In this document: positions 35,925 to 50,470 of the stretch, in pieces | Numbering within the stretch: the stretch's first letter is position 1 | Layout: each line of letters begins with the position of its first letter | Assembly (NCBI RefSeq): GCF_024807615.1 | Contig: NZ_JANUCJ010000002.1 | Coordinates: 248,001 to 312,000, forward strand | Direction of reading: 5' to 3' | From: Tsukamurella ocularis | GTDB taxonomy: Bacteria; Actinomycetota; Actinomycetes; Mycobacteriales; Mycobacteriaceae | DNA length: 64,000 nucleotides | The notes under the pieces: model-generated | What the model saw: only the letters and a program-made list of their open reading frames with translations | Database searches by the model: none | Told to the model about the DNA's origin: nothing | Made by a program: the position numbers and the translations under genes

Positions 35925-37043
35925 CTACGGCGCGGGATCCACGTAGTGCTGGAAGCCGTAGCGCGTGTGCGGCCCGATCGCGCCGAACTCGAACAGGCCC
36001 TCGCCCTCCTCCGTGCGCCCGTTCGGGTGCCGGACGGTGCACGTCGCGAGGTACTCGACGGGGACCAGCATGGTGAGGTTCACGTCGAGTTCGGACACGC
36101 GGAAGCGCCGCCCCTCGACCTTCTCCTCGCCCTGCCACATGCCGTGCCGCCAGTCCTGATCGAGGCCGTAGCCCGTGCCGAAGCCGAAGTGGTTGGCAGT
36201 GGTGATGCGCACGTCGACGGTGGTGGCGGCACCGTCGGACCCCGTGAAGACGAGCCGGGCCGCGCGGGCCTGGCGGGTGCCCGGCACGAAGTCGATGTCG
36301 TGCGCGACGTGGCCGAGCCAGCGCGGTTCGGAGCCGTCGTGCGGGATCCAGGTGGCGTCCTCGACGACGGGGCGGCCCCGGACGTCCTCCTGCAGCACGA
36401 CGCAGATCGCTGCGTCGGCTGTGGTGAAGACCGAGTAGATCCAGAAGAAGTTGCCGGCCTCGGTGACCCGGCGCCCGGGCGGCTCAGCCTCGCCGACGGG
36501 GCGCACGCCCCAGGAGCGGTCGCGGTTGCCGCGCCAGGTGCTCGCGTCGAACGTCACCCCGTCCACGGTGAGGGCGCCCGCCCACGTCCCGACCTGGACG
36601 AACCGCTGGGTGTCGAAGGTGACGCGCTCGAGCTGACGGTGGAAGTGCCGCGGCTCGAGGTGCGCGGGGCCGGTGCCGGTGAACGTGAGGTCGAAGGAGA
36701 CGTCGTAGTCCGGGCCCGACTCGAGGGCGACGCGCAGGCGCTGCAGCCCGTCGAGCACCTCGACGCGCATCGGCCCGACGGTGGTGTCGGCGCGATCGGC
36801 ACCGAGTGCCTTGGAGGCGCGGAAGACGATCTGGTCGTCGCCGTGCCGGGCGACGGCGAAACAGTCGACGACGCCCAGGTTCGGGTAGACGCCGAGACCC
36901 AGCACGAGGAAGGGCTCGTCGCCGGTGCCGTTGTGGGCGTTGAAGTAGTAGCGGTCGTAGAAGTTGCGGTCCGACGTCGCGGGGTGCCGGATCACCTCCG
37001 CGACCTGATGGATCGGATAGTCGTCGAAGGGCGACAGCGTCAT
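35925..37043 (-). CDS. hypothetical beta-rich protein paired with a phosphotransferase
   Basis: I do not firmly recognise this 372-residue protein. It has no signal peptide or membrane helix. It is rich in beta-forming stretches with many Trp, His, Arg and Gly residues, resembling AttH/carotenoid-hydratase-like lipocalin proteins of actinobacteria. ATGA overlap with the phosphotransferase gene makes the two a conserved-looking pair, so it may act on, or carry, the phosphotransferase substrate. Confidence 0.65.
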   Translation of the reverse strand: MTLSPFDDYPIHQVAEVIRHPATSDRNFYDRYYFNAHNGTGDEPFLVLGLGVYPNLGVVDCFAVARHGDDQIVFRASKALGADRADTTVGPMRVEVLDGLQRLRVALESGPDYDVSFDLTFTGTGPAHLEPRHFHRQLERVTFDTQRFVQVGTWAGALTVDGVTFDASTWRGNRDRSWGVRPVGEAEPPGRRVTEAGNFFWIYSVFTTADAAICVVLQEDVRGRPVVEDATWIPHDGSEPRWLGHVAHDIDFVPGTRQARAARLVFTGSDGAATTVDVRITTANHFGFGTGYGLDQDWRHGMWQGEEKVEGRRFRVSELDVNLTMLVPVEYLATCTVRHPNGRTEEGEGLFEFGAIGPHTRYGFQHYVDPAP

Positions 37044-38158
37044 ACGACGGACTCCCAGTACGTGCCGGCGAGCATCTTCTCGATGCTGGCACGGTGCAGG
37101 ATCATGTCGTCGGGGTTCTCCGGCGGCGCCGCCGCGCCGAAATCGATGGCGCGGGTCTGGATCCGGTACATGATCACGCCGTGGACGATCGCCGCGTAGG
37201 CGGTGTAGAAGTCCATGTCGCGGGGCAGATGGCCAGTGCGGTCGGCGTACCGTCTCTCGACGTGCTGCCGGCGCAGGAAGCCGGGGAGACCGGGCAGCCC
37301 GGCGAGCTCGGCCAGATCCTGGAAGAAGCGGTGCAGATAGACGAACCAGCCGAGGTCCAGCTCGCAGGGTCCGACCGTCGCCATCTCCCAGTCGAGGACC
37401 GCGACAGGCGTGTTGCCGGCCGGGCCGGCGTACATGAGATTGCCGATGCGGGCGTCGCCCCAGTTGAGCACCTGGTCGGCGTGCGGCGGGAGGTTGTCCT
37501 CAGCCCAGGCGAGCGCACGATCCAGGAGGGGCGCGCCGCCGTGCTTCTGCGCCGCCCAGTCGTAGAACGCGCGGAGCCGGCGCAGGTGCGCCTCGAGCGC
37601 GGTCTCCCCCGGTTCGGGCATGGGGATCAGGCCGTCGACGGGGACGGGCACGGAGTGGATCATGGCGATCACGTCGACAGAGGCGTCGGACAGTTCGCAC
37701 AGATCCGCGTCGGTTGAGTCGGGCCGCCAGGCGCCGAAGGTGTAGGGCATGACGTCGGGCGGGACGTCGCCGTCGACACGATCCATGACGAGGAACGGGG
37801 CGCCGATCACCGCCGGGTCCTCCTCCACCCAGAGGCACGACGGCGCCGCGACCCCGTACGCCGCGACGTGGCGCATCACCGCGAACTGGGCGGGCAGGTC
37901 GTAGGTCGGGAACACCGGGTCGGACTCCGGCCGTGGCGCGACGCGGATGACGAGCCGCTGCTCGTCGTCGCCGAAGCGGACGGTCGCGAGCAGGGTCTCG
38001 CTCGACATGCCGTTGCCCTCGGGCAGGTGCAGGTCGAACACCTCCGCGCCCAGCTCGCGCGCGGCGAACCACTGCTGCAACTGGGCGCGCACCTCGTCCG
38101 GGGTGCGCTGCGAGGAGGCCGGGCGGGCCTGCTCGGCGAAGGTGTCCGATTCGGTCAT
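37040..38158 (-). CDS. APH-fold phosphotransferase
   Basis: The 372-residue protein has the protein-kinase-like aminoglycoside phosphotransferase (APH) fold. The catalytic loop reads NWGDARIGNLM (about residues 233-243), with the Asp acting as base, and the metal motif is DWEMA (about 255). The N-terminal FGDDEQRLVIRVAP supplies the ATP-binding lysine-like position. This family in mycobacteria is linked to acyl-CoA metabolism (FadE-type fusions) rather than antibiotic resistance. The following hypothetical gene overlaps it by four bases. Confidence 0.85.
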   Translation of the reverse strand: MTESDTFAEQARPASSQRTPDEVRAQLQQWFAARELGAEVFDLHLPEGNGMSSETLLATVRFGDDEQRLVIRVAPRPESDPVFPTYDLPAQFAVMRHVAAYGVAAPSCLWVEEDPAVIGAPFLVMDRVDGDVPPDVMPYTFGAWRPDSTDADLCELSDASVDVIAMIHSVPVPVDGLIPMPEPGETALEAHLRRLRAFYDWAAQKHGGAPLLDRALAWAEDNLPPHADQVLNWGDARIGNLMYAGPAGNTPVAVLDWEMATVGPCELDLGWFVYLHRFFQDLAELAGLPGLPGFLRRQHVERRYADRTGHLPRDMDFYTAYAAIVHGVIMYRIQTRAIDFGAAAPPENPDDMILHRASIEKMLAGTYWESVV

Positions 38159-38263
38159 GCAGGTCAGGGTAGATCCGCGCGGACCTCGCTAGAACATGTT
38201 TCAGAAATCTCGGCGGGTTCTCGCGAGCTCCGCGGCCGCGCGGCACGACTAGAGTGGATGCCC

Positions 38264-39046
38264 ATGAGCTCCCCCGTCGTCACCCTCGCCCGCCGCGCCA
38301 CCGCGGGGCCCGCCCAGGGCTTCGCAATGTGGTCGGCGGCGTGGCTGGCGGGCTCGGCCGGCACAGACGAACTGCTGGAGGCGCTCGGGGAGTGGGCGCC
38401 GGTGCAGTCGGTGGTCGACGGCGACCTCCCCGACCTGCTCGCGGAGATCCGCGCGCTGGAGCCGCACACCGTCCGGCTGCTGCTCCCCGCTCCGGGTGAT
38501 GCGCGGGGCCTGCACGCGGGTAGCGACCTGGAGGAGGCTGCGATGGCCCGCGGCGAGGTGGCGCTCTTCGACGGCGCGACGTCCACGATCGCGCTGGTGC
38601 CGACCCCTGAGGCCGGCGACGTGATGCGCTGGCAGGCGTTCCTGCACGAGCCTGCGCTCGTCGATCCGGATCCAATTTCCCTCGGCGCGGCCGAGCACGC
38701 CCTGCGGGACGCCGTCCGGGAAGCGCCGTCGGCCCTGGCCAGCCTGCCGCCCGCGCCTGACGCCGCGTCGGATCCGCGCGGCGTGGTCATGGAGTTGACC
38801 CGCTACCTGGGCGCGCACCGGCTGCCAGTGGGCGCCACCGAGCGGGCCCACCGCGTGCTCGACAGCGCCGGGATGGTGGAGGCGATCCTGCTGGTCGCGG
38901 GTGCGGAGAACCCGTACGCCGGGCTCACCCTCGCCTCCGCGCAAGGCGGCGACGCCGCCTACCGCGACCTGTGGCGCACCGTCCGCGCCGCGCGGGTGGC
39001 CGCCGTCAATGCGGTGTGCCGCGACGAACTGCGCGGAGCATTCTGA
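38264..39046 (+). CDS. conserved hypothetical protein (Rv1486c-like by position)
   Basis: The 260-residue protein is helical and Ala/Glu/Leu-rich, with no membrane segment or catalytic motif that I recognise. By position between hemH and nfeD in the conserved backbone, it corresponds to Rv1486c of M. tuberculosis (from memory). ATG at 38264 or 38258 is possible; the first leaves AGAG at a better distance. It converges on hemH. Confidence 0.75.
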   Translation: MSSPVVTLARRATAGPAQGFAMWSAAWLAGSAGTDELLEALGEWAPVQSVVDGDLPDLLAEIRALEPHTVRLLLPAPGDARGLHAGSDLEEAAMARGEVALFDGATSTIALVPTPEAGDVMRWQAFLHEPALVDPDPISLGAAEHALRDAVREAPSALASLPPAPDAASDPRGVVMELTRYLGAHRLPVGATERAHRVLDSAGMVEAILLVAGAENPYAGLTLASAQGGDAAYRDLWRTVRAARVAAVNAVCRDELRGAF

Positions 39047-39107
39047 AACCGGCGTTCAGATGAGGGACGCTCGAAATACTGCGCCGCGGATCAGCTGAGC
39101 GCGGATT

Positions 39108-40121
39108 TCAGGTGCGAACCGGACGCCGGACCGCCGGGCAGCAGCCCTCGACGCAGGCGGCGCCGTCGACACTGACGCCGAGCCCGCTGGACCGGCCCGC
39201 ATCCGCGTCGTCGACCAGGTCGGCGACCATCGCGGCGAACCGCGGGTCGTGGATCGGCGTGGCGGCGCGGGCGAAGGGCATGCCCAACTCTGCCGCGAGA
39301 TCGCGCGCCTCGGTGTCGAGGTCCCAGATCACCTCGAGATGGTCGGAGATGAACCCGATGGGCACGACCGCCACGCCGGGCACCCGGTCGTCCCACAGGG
39401 CCTGGATGTGGTCGCAGATGTCGGGCTCAAGCCACGGCACCTGCGGCGGGCCGGACCGGGACTGCCAGACCACGTCGTGATCCGTCCCCAGCCGGGCGGC
39501 GACGTTCGCGGCCGCATCCCGGACCTGCCGGGAGTACAAATTGGACACCCCGGGCGGGCCCGCGTTCACGTCCGCCGCCTCCGGGATCGAGTGTGCCGTG
39601 AACACCAGGCGCGAGCCGAAGGGCACCGTCGCCAGGGCGGCCTGCGCCGCGTCGGCGAAGCAGTCCAGGAACAGCTCGTGATCGTGGAACTGCGGCAGCT
39701 TGGTCAGCCGCGGCGCGCCGGGACCCACGGCCGCGAGGGCGCGGGCGATGTCCTCGTCGTACTGGCGGCACCCGGAGAAGCCGCCCCACGCGGAGGTGGC
39801 GAAGACGAGCGCGTCGCGCACGCCGTCGTCCTTCATGGTCTGCACGGAGTCCTCGACCATCGGGTGCCAGTTCCGGTTGCCGAAGTACACCGGCAGCTCC
39901 CGGCCCCGCCGGTCGAACTCCGCCTCGATGGCCGCGATCAGCGCACGGTTCTGCTCATTGATCGGCGAGACGCCGCCGAACCGCAGGTAGTGCTGTTCGA
40001 CGGCGTCCAGGCGCTCGGGCGGTACGCCGCGACCACGCACGACGTTCTCGAGAAACGGTCGTACGTGGTCGGGGTGCTCGGGCCCACCGAAGGAGAGCAC
40101 GAGCAGCGCATCGTGGGTCAC
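39108..40121 (-). CDS. hemH: ferrochelatase (coproporphyrin type), actinobacterial Fe-S form
   Basis: The 337-residue enzyme inserts iron into the porphyrin ring in the last part of heme synthesis. The catalytic region TAHSIP and the metal-site GFISDHLE segment are present. Four cysteines placed like the 2Fe-2S ligands of actinobacterial ferrochelatases are visible: one in GFSGC and a C-terminal group CVEGCC. The function as a coproporphyrin ferrochelatase is the accepted reading for this group. GTG start overlaps the inhA stop by four bases, reproducing the fabG1-inhA-hemH operon. Confidence 0.95.
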   Translation of the reverse strand: MTHDALLVLSFGGPEHPDHVRPFLENVVRGRGVPPERLDAVEQHYLRFGGVSPINEQNRALIAAIEAEFDRRGRELPVYFGNRNWHPMVEDSVQTMKDDGVRDALVFATSAWGGFSGCRQYDEDIARALAAVGPGAPRLTKLPQFHDHELFLDCFADAAQAALATVPFGSRLVFTAHSIPEAADVNAGPPGVSNLYSRQVRDAAANVAARLGTDHDVVWQSRSGPPQVPWLEPDICDHIQALWDDRVPGVAVVPIGFISDHLEVIWDLDTEARDLAAELGMPFARAATPIHDPRFAAMVADLVDDADAGRSSGLGVSVDGAACVEGCCPAVRRPVRT

Positions 40122-40960
40122 GACTGCGCGTTGATCATTTCCTCGGGGAACCAGGTGTTGTGGCTGGCGCCGCCGTCGACGTAGACGATGGAGCCGGTCG
40201 TGCCGGGCAGCCAGTCGGAGAGCAGCGCGCAGATGCTCTTGCCCACGACCTCCGGGTCGTCGACGTTCCAGCCGATGGGCGAGGCGCCGTCCCAGTACTG
40301 GTTGAGCATGTTGAGCTTCTTGGCGTCGTCCGTCGCGGTGCCCGAGATTGCCTTGGCGGCCAGGGTCTTGATCGGACCGGCGGCCACCAGGTTCGAGCGG
40401 ATCTTCTTGGCGTAGCCGACCTCGCGCGCGACGTAGCGGTTGACCGACTCCAGGGCGGCCTTCTGCACGCCCATCCAGTTGTAGTCGGGCATCGCGGTGC
40501 GGGGATCGAAGTCCATGCCCACGATGGAGCCGCCCTCGTTCATGACGGGCAGCACAGCGCGTGCCAGCGAGGCATAGCTCCACGCGGAGATCTCGAAGGA
40601 CTTCGCCACGTCGGGGCCGGGGCCCTCGAGGAAGGGCACGGCGTCCGGACCCATCAGGGTGCGGGGCGCGAAGGCGATGGAGTGCAGCACGCCGTCGATG
40701 CCCTCGGGCGCGAGCTCGCGGACCTTGTCGGCCAGCGTGCCCAGGTACTCCTCGTCGGTGATGTCGAGCGGGATCGCCGGCGGCACCTCCTGCGGGAGGC
40801 GCTTGGCGATGCGGTCGATCAGGCGGAGCCGGTCCGGGATGCCGGTGATGATCACCTTGGCGCCCTGCTCCTGGGCCACCTTGGCGGCCGAGAAGGCGAT
40901 GGAGGCATCGGTGATGATGCCGGTGATGAGGATGGTCTTGCCTTCGAGCAGTCCGGTCAC
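40118..40960 (-). CDS. inhA: NADH-dependent enoyl-ACP reductase InhA
   Basis: The 280-residue short-chain reductase reduces trans-2-enoyl-ACP in the FAS-II system that extends mycolic-acid precursors. NADH-binding GITDASIA-type start, Ser94 and the catalytic Tyr160 with Lys167 (Y-x6-K) are visible. These match M. tuberculosis InhA Ser94, Tyr158 and Lys165 (from memory). It has about 11 extra residues at the C-terminus relative to that enzyme. It lies 71 bases after fabG1 and overlaps hemH. Confidence 0.97.
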   Translation of the reverse strand: MTGLLEGKTILITGIITDASIAFSAAKVAQEQGAKVIITGIPDRLRLIDRIAKRLPQEVPPAIPLDITDEEYLGTLADKVRELAPEGIDGVLHSIAFAPRTLMGPDAVPFLEGPGPDVAKSFEISAWSYASLARAVLPVMNEGGSIVGMDFDPRTAMPDYNWMGVQKAALESVNRYVAREVGYAKKIRSNLVAAGPIKTLAAKAISGTATDDAKKLNMLNQYWDGASPIGWNVDDPEVVGKSICALLSDWLPGTTGSIVYVDGGASHNTWFPEEMINAQS

Positions 40961-41031
40961 GGACGTGCCTCCTTCAGTGTGTTCGTGATGTGGCTGGTGC
41001 GCGGGGCGCCTAGTGGCCTGTTGTCTGGGGC

Positions 41032-41844
<813 letters not shown>

Positions 41845-41870
41845 TCAACGATCGACGCCTCCGGTACCGA

Positions 41871-42878
41871 TCACGGGAGGCGCCGGTTGAAGGCGACCGC
41901 TCCGGCGGCGCCGAGCACCAGCAGGCCGGTGGCCCAGAGCACCCAGATCCGCGAGTTGTCGCCTTTCTGCATCTCCCAACCGATCTCGTCCCGCAGGGTG
42001 CCGTACGCCTCGTTGAGGTCGTTCAACGACGAGGCGGAGAAGAACTGGCCGCCGGAGAGGTCGGCGATCTGCTTGAGCGACTCGTCGTCGACGGGGACGG
42101 GGATGTTCTGGCCTTCGATGTTCACCGTGCCGTTCGGCGTGCCGAAGGAGATGGTGGAGATGGGGATCCCCGCTTCCTTCGCCTTGCGGGCGGCGGTGAA
42201 GCCGCCGCGCGGGTCGTCGAGGTCGGTGGGCACCGTCTGCTTGCCATCGGACTCGAGAATGATCCGGGCGGGCGGCGCGTTGTCCTTGCCGCCGAGCACG
42301 TCCCGGATGTTGGTGATCGACTGGATGGCGGCATAGATGCCCTCGCCGGTGGCGGTGCGCTGGGCGAGTTCGAGGTGGTCGATCGCGTTGGTCGCGAGCG
42401 ACCGGTCCGGGGTCGGCGAGACCAGCAGCTGCGCCGTGCCGGCGTACGAGACGATGCCGAGGTTCATGCCCTGCGGGAGCTCGCCGACGAATTTCTTCGC
42501 CGCCTCCTTGGCCGCGTCCAGTCGGTTAGGGCTGACGTCGGTGGCCTGCATCGACAGCGAAGTGTCGATGACGAGCACGACCGTGGCCTTGCTCCGCGGT
42601 ACCTTGCGCATGGCCTGCGGCCCGGACAGCGCGACCATGAGCAGGATCATCCCGATGCTGAGCAGTGCAATGGGGACGTGCCGCCACCGGTTGGGCCCGG
42701 GCGGCGCCACGGAGTCGAGCACCGACATGTTCGCGAACTTCAGGGCGCGCTTGCTGCGCCGTAGCTCGTTGTAGACGTAGCCCGCCAGGATGGCAAGCAC
42801 GACGAGGATTCCGAGCAGCCAGATCGGGGTGGCGAGCGAGGTCAATCCGCCCATGTCAGGAAGCACCAGCCAATCCAC
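41871..42878 (-). CDS. VWA-domain membrane protein (MoxR-VWA operon)
   Basis: The 335-residue protein has two N-terminal transmembrane helices. A von Willebrand A domain with the MIDAS metal motif DTSLSMQ follows (about residues 90-270), then a C-terminal transmembrane helix. It resembles Rv1481. VWA proteins of this type work with MoxR ATPases as chaperone-like or periplasm-facing assembly factors. The start (GTG at 42878) overlaps the DUF58 gene by 23 bases; an ATG at 42854 would remove the overlap. Confidence 0.9.
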   Translation of the reverse strand: MDWLVLPDMGGLTSLATPIWLLGILVVLAILAGYVYNELRRSKRALKFANMSVLDSVAPPGPNRWRHVPIALLSIGMILLMVALSGPQAMRKVPRSKATVVLVIDTSLSMQATDVSPNRLDAAKEAAKKFVGELPQGMNLGIVSYAGTAQLLVSPTPDRSLATNAIDHLELAQRTATGEGIYAAIQSITNIRDVLGGKDNAPPARIILESDGKQTVPTDLDDPRGGFTAARKAKEAGIPISTISFGTPNGTVNIEGQNIPVPVDDESLKQIADLSGGQFFSASSLNDLNEAYGTLRDEIGWEMQKGDNSRIWVLWATGLLVLGAAGAVAFNRRLP

Positions 42879-43839
42879 GTCGACGCGCGGCGACGAACCG
42901 CACGATGTCGGCGAGCCAGTCGCGGTCGGTGCGCAGTTCGAGGACGGGCGCGCCGACTCCGCGCAGGGTGCGCGCCACCTGTTTGCGATGCTCCTGTGCT
43001 GCCGCGGCGAACCGCTGCTGCAGCTCGGGGGTCACGGTCAGTTCGCGCACGGCGCCGGACTCGGCGTCGCGGAGCGCGATCTCGCCGACCACGGGGAGCT
43101 CGACGTCGCGGGGATCGAGGACCTCGACCGCGAGCACCTCGTGCCGCGCTGCGATGCCACGGAGCTCGCGGACGTAGTCCACGTCGCCGAGGAAATCGCT
43201 GATCACCACGACGAGACCGCGGGGCTGTTCCGGCCGGCGCAGGGCGTCGAGCGCGACACGCAGGTCGCCGCGGGTGCCCTCGACGGCGCGGGGCGCGGTG
43301 GCGATAGCCCCCAGCACCTTCTGCCGCTGCGCGCGGCCGGACTTGGGCTGCACGCGCACGAGCTGCGCGCCGTTGGTGACGAGGCAGCCGACGCGGTTCG
43401 CGGCGCTGCTCACCAGGTGCACGACGGCGGCGGACGCGGCGACGGCGAGGTCGCGCTTCGTGCCGCCCGTGGAGCCGAAGTCCATCGACGCGGACAGGTC
43501 CACCACGATCCAGGTCTGCAGCTCGCGGTCGGCGATCATCTGCCGCACGTGCGGGTGCGTCGTGCGGGCGGTGACCGACCAGTCCATGAGGCGGACGTCG
43601 TCGCCGGGCGTGTAGGGCCGCGACTCCCCCGGCTCGGAGCCCGGTCCGGGGAGTAGGCCCTGGTGATCGCCCTTGAGGACGCCGTCGAGCCGCCGGCGCA
43701 CCAGCAGTTCGAGCATCTTCAGGGACGCCTGCATGCGGGTCTCGTCGACCTCGCCGGCGGCGACGCTCGGGAGCGGGCTGCGCCCGGGTCCGGGGCCGCT
43801 CGGGTTGCGCGCAGGCGTGCCGGGGGGTGTGGCCGGCAT
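42856..43839 (-). CDS. DUF58 (VWA-like) protein of the MoxR operon
   Basis: The 327-residue protein has a Pro/Gly-rich N-terminus. A DUF58 region follows (about 60-130, with [20 protein letters not shown]). Then comes a VWA-like fold carrying [11 protein letters not shown], a near-MIDAS motif. It corresponds to Rv1480. It binds the MoxR ATPase in this class of operons. It starts two bases before the moxR stop region, so translation is coupled. Confidence 0.9.
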   Translation of the reverse strand: MPATPPGTPARNPSGPGPGRSPLPSVAAGEVDETRMQASLKMLELLVRRRLDGVLKGDHQGLLPGPGSEPGESRPYTPGDDVRLMDWSVTARTTHPHVRQMIADRELQTWIVVDLSASMDFGSTGGTKRDLAVAASAAVVHLVSSAANRVGCLVTNGAQLVRVQPKSGRAQRQKVLGAIATAPRAVEGTRGDLRVALDALRRPEQPRGLVVVISDFLGDVDYVRELRGIAARHEVLAVEVLDPRDVELPVVGEIALRDAESGAVRELTVTPELQQRFAAAAQEHRKQVARTLRGVGAPVLELRTDRDWLADIVRFVAARRRGLAGAS

Positions 43840-43841
43840 CG

Positions 43842-44912
43842 TCAGCCCTGCGGCTGCTGCGCGGGGGCGTACTGCTGCGGGGCGGGCGCCGGGGGCGCGG
43901 CCGGCTGCGGGACCGGCTGCCCGACGACCTGCGGCAGCGCGACGGTCTGCAGCACGCGGTTGATCGCCTGGTCGGCGGTCACCTCGTCGGCGAGGGCGTC
44001 GTAGCTCATCACGAGGCGGTGGCGCAGCACGTCCGGGATGATCTCGACGACGTCCTGCGGGACGACGTAGTCGCGGCCGCGGAGCAGCGCGAGCGCCCGG
44101 GCGGCGGCGACGATGCCGAGGGTGGCGCGGGGCGACGCGCCGTAGGTGATCCACGAGGCCACGTCGTCGAGACCGAACTCGCGCGGGGTGCGGGTCGCGG
44201 CGATGACGCGGACGACGTAATCGACGAGGGCGTGGTGGACGAAGACCTCGCTCGCGGCACGCTGCAGGCGCTGCACGGTGCCGGGGTCGAGCACCTGCGA
44301 GGGCACGGGCGGGACGGTGCCCATGCGGTAGACGATCTCCCGCTCCTCCTCGATGGAGGGGTAGCCGACGACGACCTTGAACAGGAAGCGGTCGCGCTGG
44401 GCCTCGGGCAGCGGGTAGACGCCCTCGTTCTCAATGGGGTTCTGGGTCGCGAGCACGAGGAAGGGGTCGGGCATCGCGTACGTCTGGCCGCCGATGGAGA
44501 CCTTGCGCTCGGCCATGACCTCGAGCAGCGCGGACTGCACCTTCGCCGGAGCACGGTTGATCTCGTCGGCGAGCAGGAAGTTCGCGGAGACCGGGCCGAT
44601 CTCGGTATCGAACTGCTCCTTGCCCTGCCGGTAGATGCGGGTACCGACGAGGTCGGAGGGCACCAGGTCGGGCGTGAACTGGATGCGGGAGAAGGAGCCG
44701 CCCACGACGGTGGCGAAGGTCTCGACCGCGAGTGTCTTGGCGACGCCGGGGACGCCCTCGAGGAGTACGTGGCCCTTGGCGAGCATGCCCACCAGGATCC
44801 GCTCGACGAGCTGATCCTGGCCCACGATCACGCGCTTGACCTCGTAGACCGCCCGCTCCAGCAGCTTGACCTCATCGCTCGACGCGATGTCCTGCCCCTG
44901 TGAGTGCGTCAC
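43842..44912 (-). CDS. moxR: MoxR-family AAA+ ATPase
   Basis: The 356-residue AAA+ protein has Walker A GVPGVAKT, Walker B LLADEIN, a sensor-1 TQNP region and an arginine finger. The C-terminus is a Pro/Gln-rich tail ([13 protein letters not shown]). MoxR proteins help assemble metalloenzymes or envelope complexes with VWA partners. It corresponds to Rv1479 (moxR1). The GTG at 44912 is preceded by an AAGGGG ribosome site at good distance. Confidence 0.93.
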   Translation of the reverse strand: MTHSQGQDIASSDEVKLLERAVYEVKRVIVGQDQLVERILVGMLAKGHVLLEGVPGVAKTLAVETFATVVGGSFSRIQFTPDLVPSDLVGTRIYRQGKEQFDTEIGPVSANFLLADEINRAPAKVQSALLEVMAERKVSIGGQTYAMPDPFLVLATQNPIENEGVYPLPEAQRDRFLFKVVVGYPSIEEEREIVYRMGTVPPVPSQVLDPGTVQRLQRAASEVFVHHALVDYVVRVIAATRTPREFGLDDVASWITYGASPRATLGIVAAARALALLRGRDYVVPQDVVEIIPDVLRHRLVMSYDALADEVTADQAINRVLQTVALPQVVGQPVPQPAAPPAPAPQQYAPAQQPQG

Positions 44913-45012
44913 GCAAAAGTCCCCTTCGTCGTCGTTCCCCCGGCCCGTGCGGGCCCGTCCGATCCCGGGCCGCAGCGGGCCCGTTCCCACGAGCGTACTG
45001 AATCGCGCGCGG

Positions 45013-46488
45013 TCAGCTGTTGATCACACGGACGCCCTGCGACAGGAACGTCGAGGCGTCGAAGGGGGCGATCCGCACCGCGCCGCCCGACTGGGGCGAC
45101 TCGAGGATCTGGTTGTTGCCGAGGTACATCGCCACATGCTGCGTGCCGCCGGGGCCGCGGAAGACCATGTCGCCGCGCTTGAGCTGGCTGATCGGCACCT
45201 TGTTGCCGGTCGTGTACTGGTAGCCCGAGTACTTGGGGAGCGCGATCCCGACCGCGGCGTACATGTACGCCATCAGGCCCGAGCAGTCGAAGCCGATCCG
45301 GTTGAAGTCGCCGTAGCTGTCGGCGACGCCTCCGTCTCGGACGCCCTTCGTCGCGCCCCAGGCGTTGCCGCCGCCCCAGGCATACTGCACACCGATGACC
45401 GACATGCCGCGCTGAATCACGGTCTCGATCATCTGCGCGCCGCTCATGCTTCCGACGCCCGGCACAGCCTGCGAGGCCGGGGCTGTGGGCTGCTGGGCCG
45501 CGCTGGACTGGCCGGTGATGGCGCCGAACGGGTTGCTGAACAGCGACGACGCCTGGCCGACGATGCCCTGGGCGAAGGACCGGGCCGCCGCCAGCGGATC
45601 CGCGGTGTCGACGGTGCCGGCCTGCGCGGCTGGGGCCGCGGGAGCGGCCGCCTGCGCAGCGGGAGCGGCGGGCGCCGCCGGGGCGGCGATCTGCTGGGTC
45701 TGCTGCTCGTCGACGACGTACTGCGCATAGATCTTCTGCTGCGCCGCACGGTCCTCGGCGCGCTTGGCCTGCTCGAGCGCGCGCTGCGCCAGCTCGCGCT
45801 GGGTGCTGAGCGTGGTCTGCTCCCGCTGCTGGGTGGTGAGCGCGGCGACGGTCTGCGTGATGGATTCCTCAGCGGTCGTCTTGCGCTCGGCCGCGGCGGC
45901 GGTGGCGGCGTCGGCCTGGACCTTGGCCGCGCGGGCGGCGGTGCGGGAAGCCTCGGCGCGGGTCTTGGCGGCCCGGAGGTCGCCGAGGGCGGTCTTCTGC
46001 TTATCGGCGACGATCCGCAGCGTGGTCGCGCGGTCGACAGCCTCGCCAGGGTCGTTGCCGCCGAGGGTGTTGACGAGCGCGCCGGCACTGTTGCCCTGCG
46101 CGTACGCGGCGCGAACCACCTTGTCGAAGGAGTCCTGCGCGGTCTTGATCTTGGCATCGGAGTCCGCGACCGCGGTCTCGGAGACCGTGATCGCGCCGGT
46201 CGCGGCGGTCGCGGCGTCGCGGGCCGACTGCAGGTCGACGACGGCGCGGTTGACGGACTGCCGCTTAGCGGCGACGTCGCCGCGCAGATCCGCGATGCGC
46301 TGGTCGGTCTGTGCGATGCGGTCGACGAGCGCGGCGACGACGTTGGCGGGGTTCGCGTCGGGGCCGTTGGGCTCGGCGAAGACCGATCCCGCACCCGCGA
46401 CAGAGCCGGCCACCAGCGAGCCGGTGGCGACTGCCGCGAGCAACGACCGCGCAGCGAAGTTCGTGGCGGGGTGTGCCGTACGCCTCAA
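45013..46488 (-). CDS. ripA: NlpC/P60 peptidoglycan endopeptidase, RipA type
   Basis: The 491-residue secreted enzyme cleaves peptide crosslinks in peptidoglycan for cell separation. It has a signal peptide ending near residue 38 (VFA-EPN), a long coiled coil (about 45-260), an Ala/Pro-rich linker, and a C-terminal NlpC/P60 domain. The triad Cys402 (DCSG), His451 and Glu463 has the same spacing as RipA Cys383/His432/Glu444 (from memory). Unlike M. tuberculosis, there is no adjacent ripB. A TTG start with GGGAGA upstream fits best. The AT-rich promoter region upstream carries direct repeats. Confidence 0.93.
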   Translation of the reverse strand: MRRTAHPATNFAARSLLAAVATGSLVAGSVAGAGSVFAEPNGPDANPANVVAALVDRIAQTDQRIADLRGDVAAKRQSVNRAVVDLQSARDAATAATGAITVSETAVADSDAKIKTAQDSFDKVVRAAYAQGNSAGALVNTLGGNDPGEAVDRATTLRIVADKQKTALGDLRAAKTRAEASRTAARAAKVQADAATAAAAERKTTAEESITQTVAALTTQQREQTTLSTQRELAQRALEQAKRAEDRAAQQKIYAQYVVDEQQTQQIAAPAAPAAPAAQAAAPAAPAAQAGTVDTADPLAAARSFAQGIVGQASSLFSNPFGAITGQSSAAQQPTAPASQAVPGVGSMSGAQMIETVIQRGMSVIGVQYAWGGGNAWGATKGVRDGGVADSYGDFNRIGFDCSGLMAYMYAAVGIALPKYSGYQYTTGNKVPISQLKRGDMVFRGPGGTQHVAMYLGNNQILESPQSGGAVRIAPFDASTFLSQGVRVINS

Positions 46489-46599
46489 GGTGTCTCCCTC
46501 AACTCAAGACTCGTTCAGACCCGATGAGTGCGCATGGGCAACACGCACAACATTGGCTTCAGACGTACCGTACGGCACTTTCGCAACAATAGAAAACAG

Positions 46600-46729
46600 G
46601 ATTCACAAATTACACAGCTGTGAGTCGGAAAATATCGAGGTTGACCTGCGCAGATAATTATCTACTGAATTGCATTCCAACTGGACCGGCGCCGCTAATT
46701 ACACAGCTGGAATTTCGAATGAATGTGCG
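46600..46729. promoter_or_regulatory. AT-rich ripA promoter region with direct repeats
   Basis: The 241-base gap upstream of ripA is the most AT-rich stretch in the window. AATTACACAGCTG occurs twice (46608-46620 and 46697-46709), 89 bases apart. The first copy is preceded by TTCACA, giving CACA at a 9-base interval, like the direct-repeat sites of the MtrA response regulator, which controls ripA in mycobacteria (from memory). Binding by MtrA is inference. Confidence 0.5.
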
Positions 46730-50364
<3,635 letters not shown>

Positions 50365-50384
50365 TCGCTTCGGTCTCGACCAGT

Positions 50385-50421
50385 GACGGCGGGTCCGGCC
50401 CCAGCGGCCGGGCCCGCCGTC
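50385..50421 (+). terminator. strong hairpin between acn and acnR
   Basis: Arms from 50385 and to 50421 form a near-perfect 16-bp stem (one G-U pair) with a 5-base loop. It lies between the acn stop and the acnR start. Without a U-tract it may terminate only part of the transcripts, letting some pass into acnR. Confidence 0.6.
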
Positions 50422-50470
50422 CGCGTAGTGGACAACGAACAACCGTCCCCGTTCGATCAGGAGCACCCAC

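Noticed and set aside
39073-39109. Possible terminator between hemH and the Rv1486c-like gene
   Set aside because: Stem parts are interrupted and asymmetric; not convincing enough to list as a terminator.
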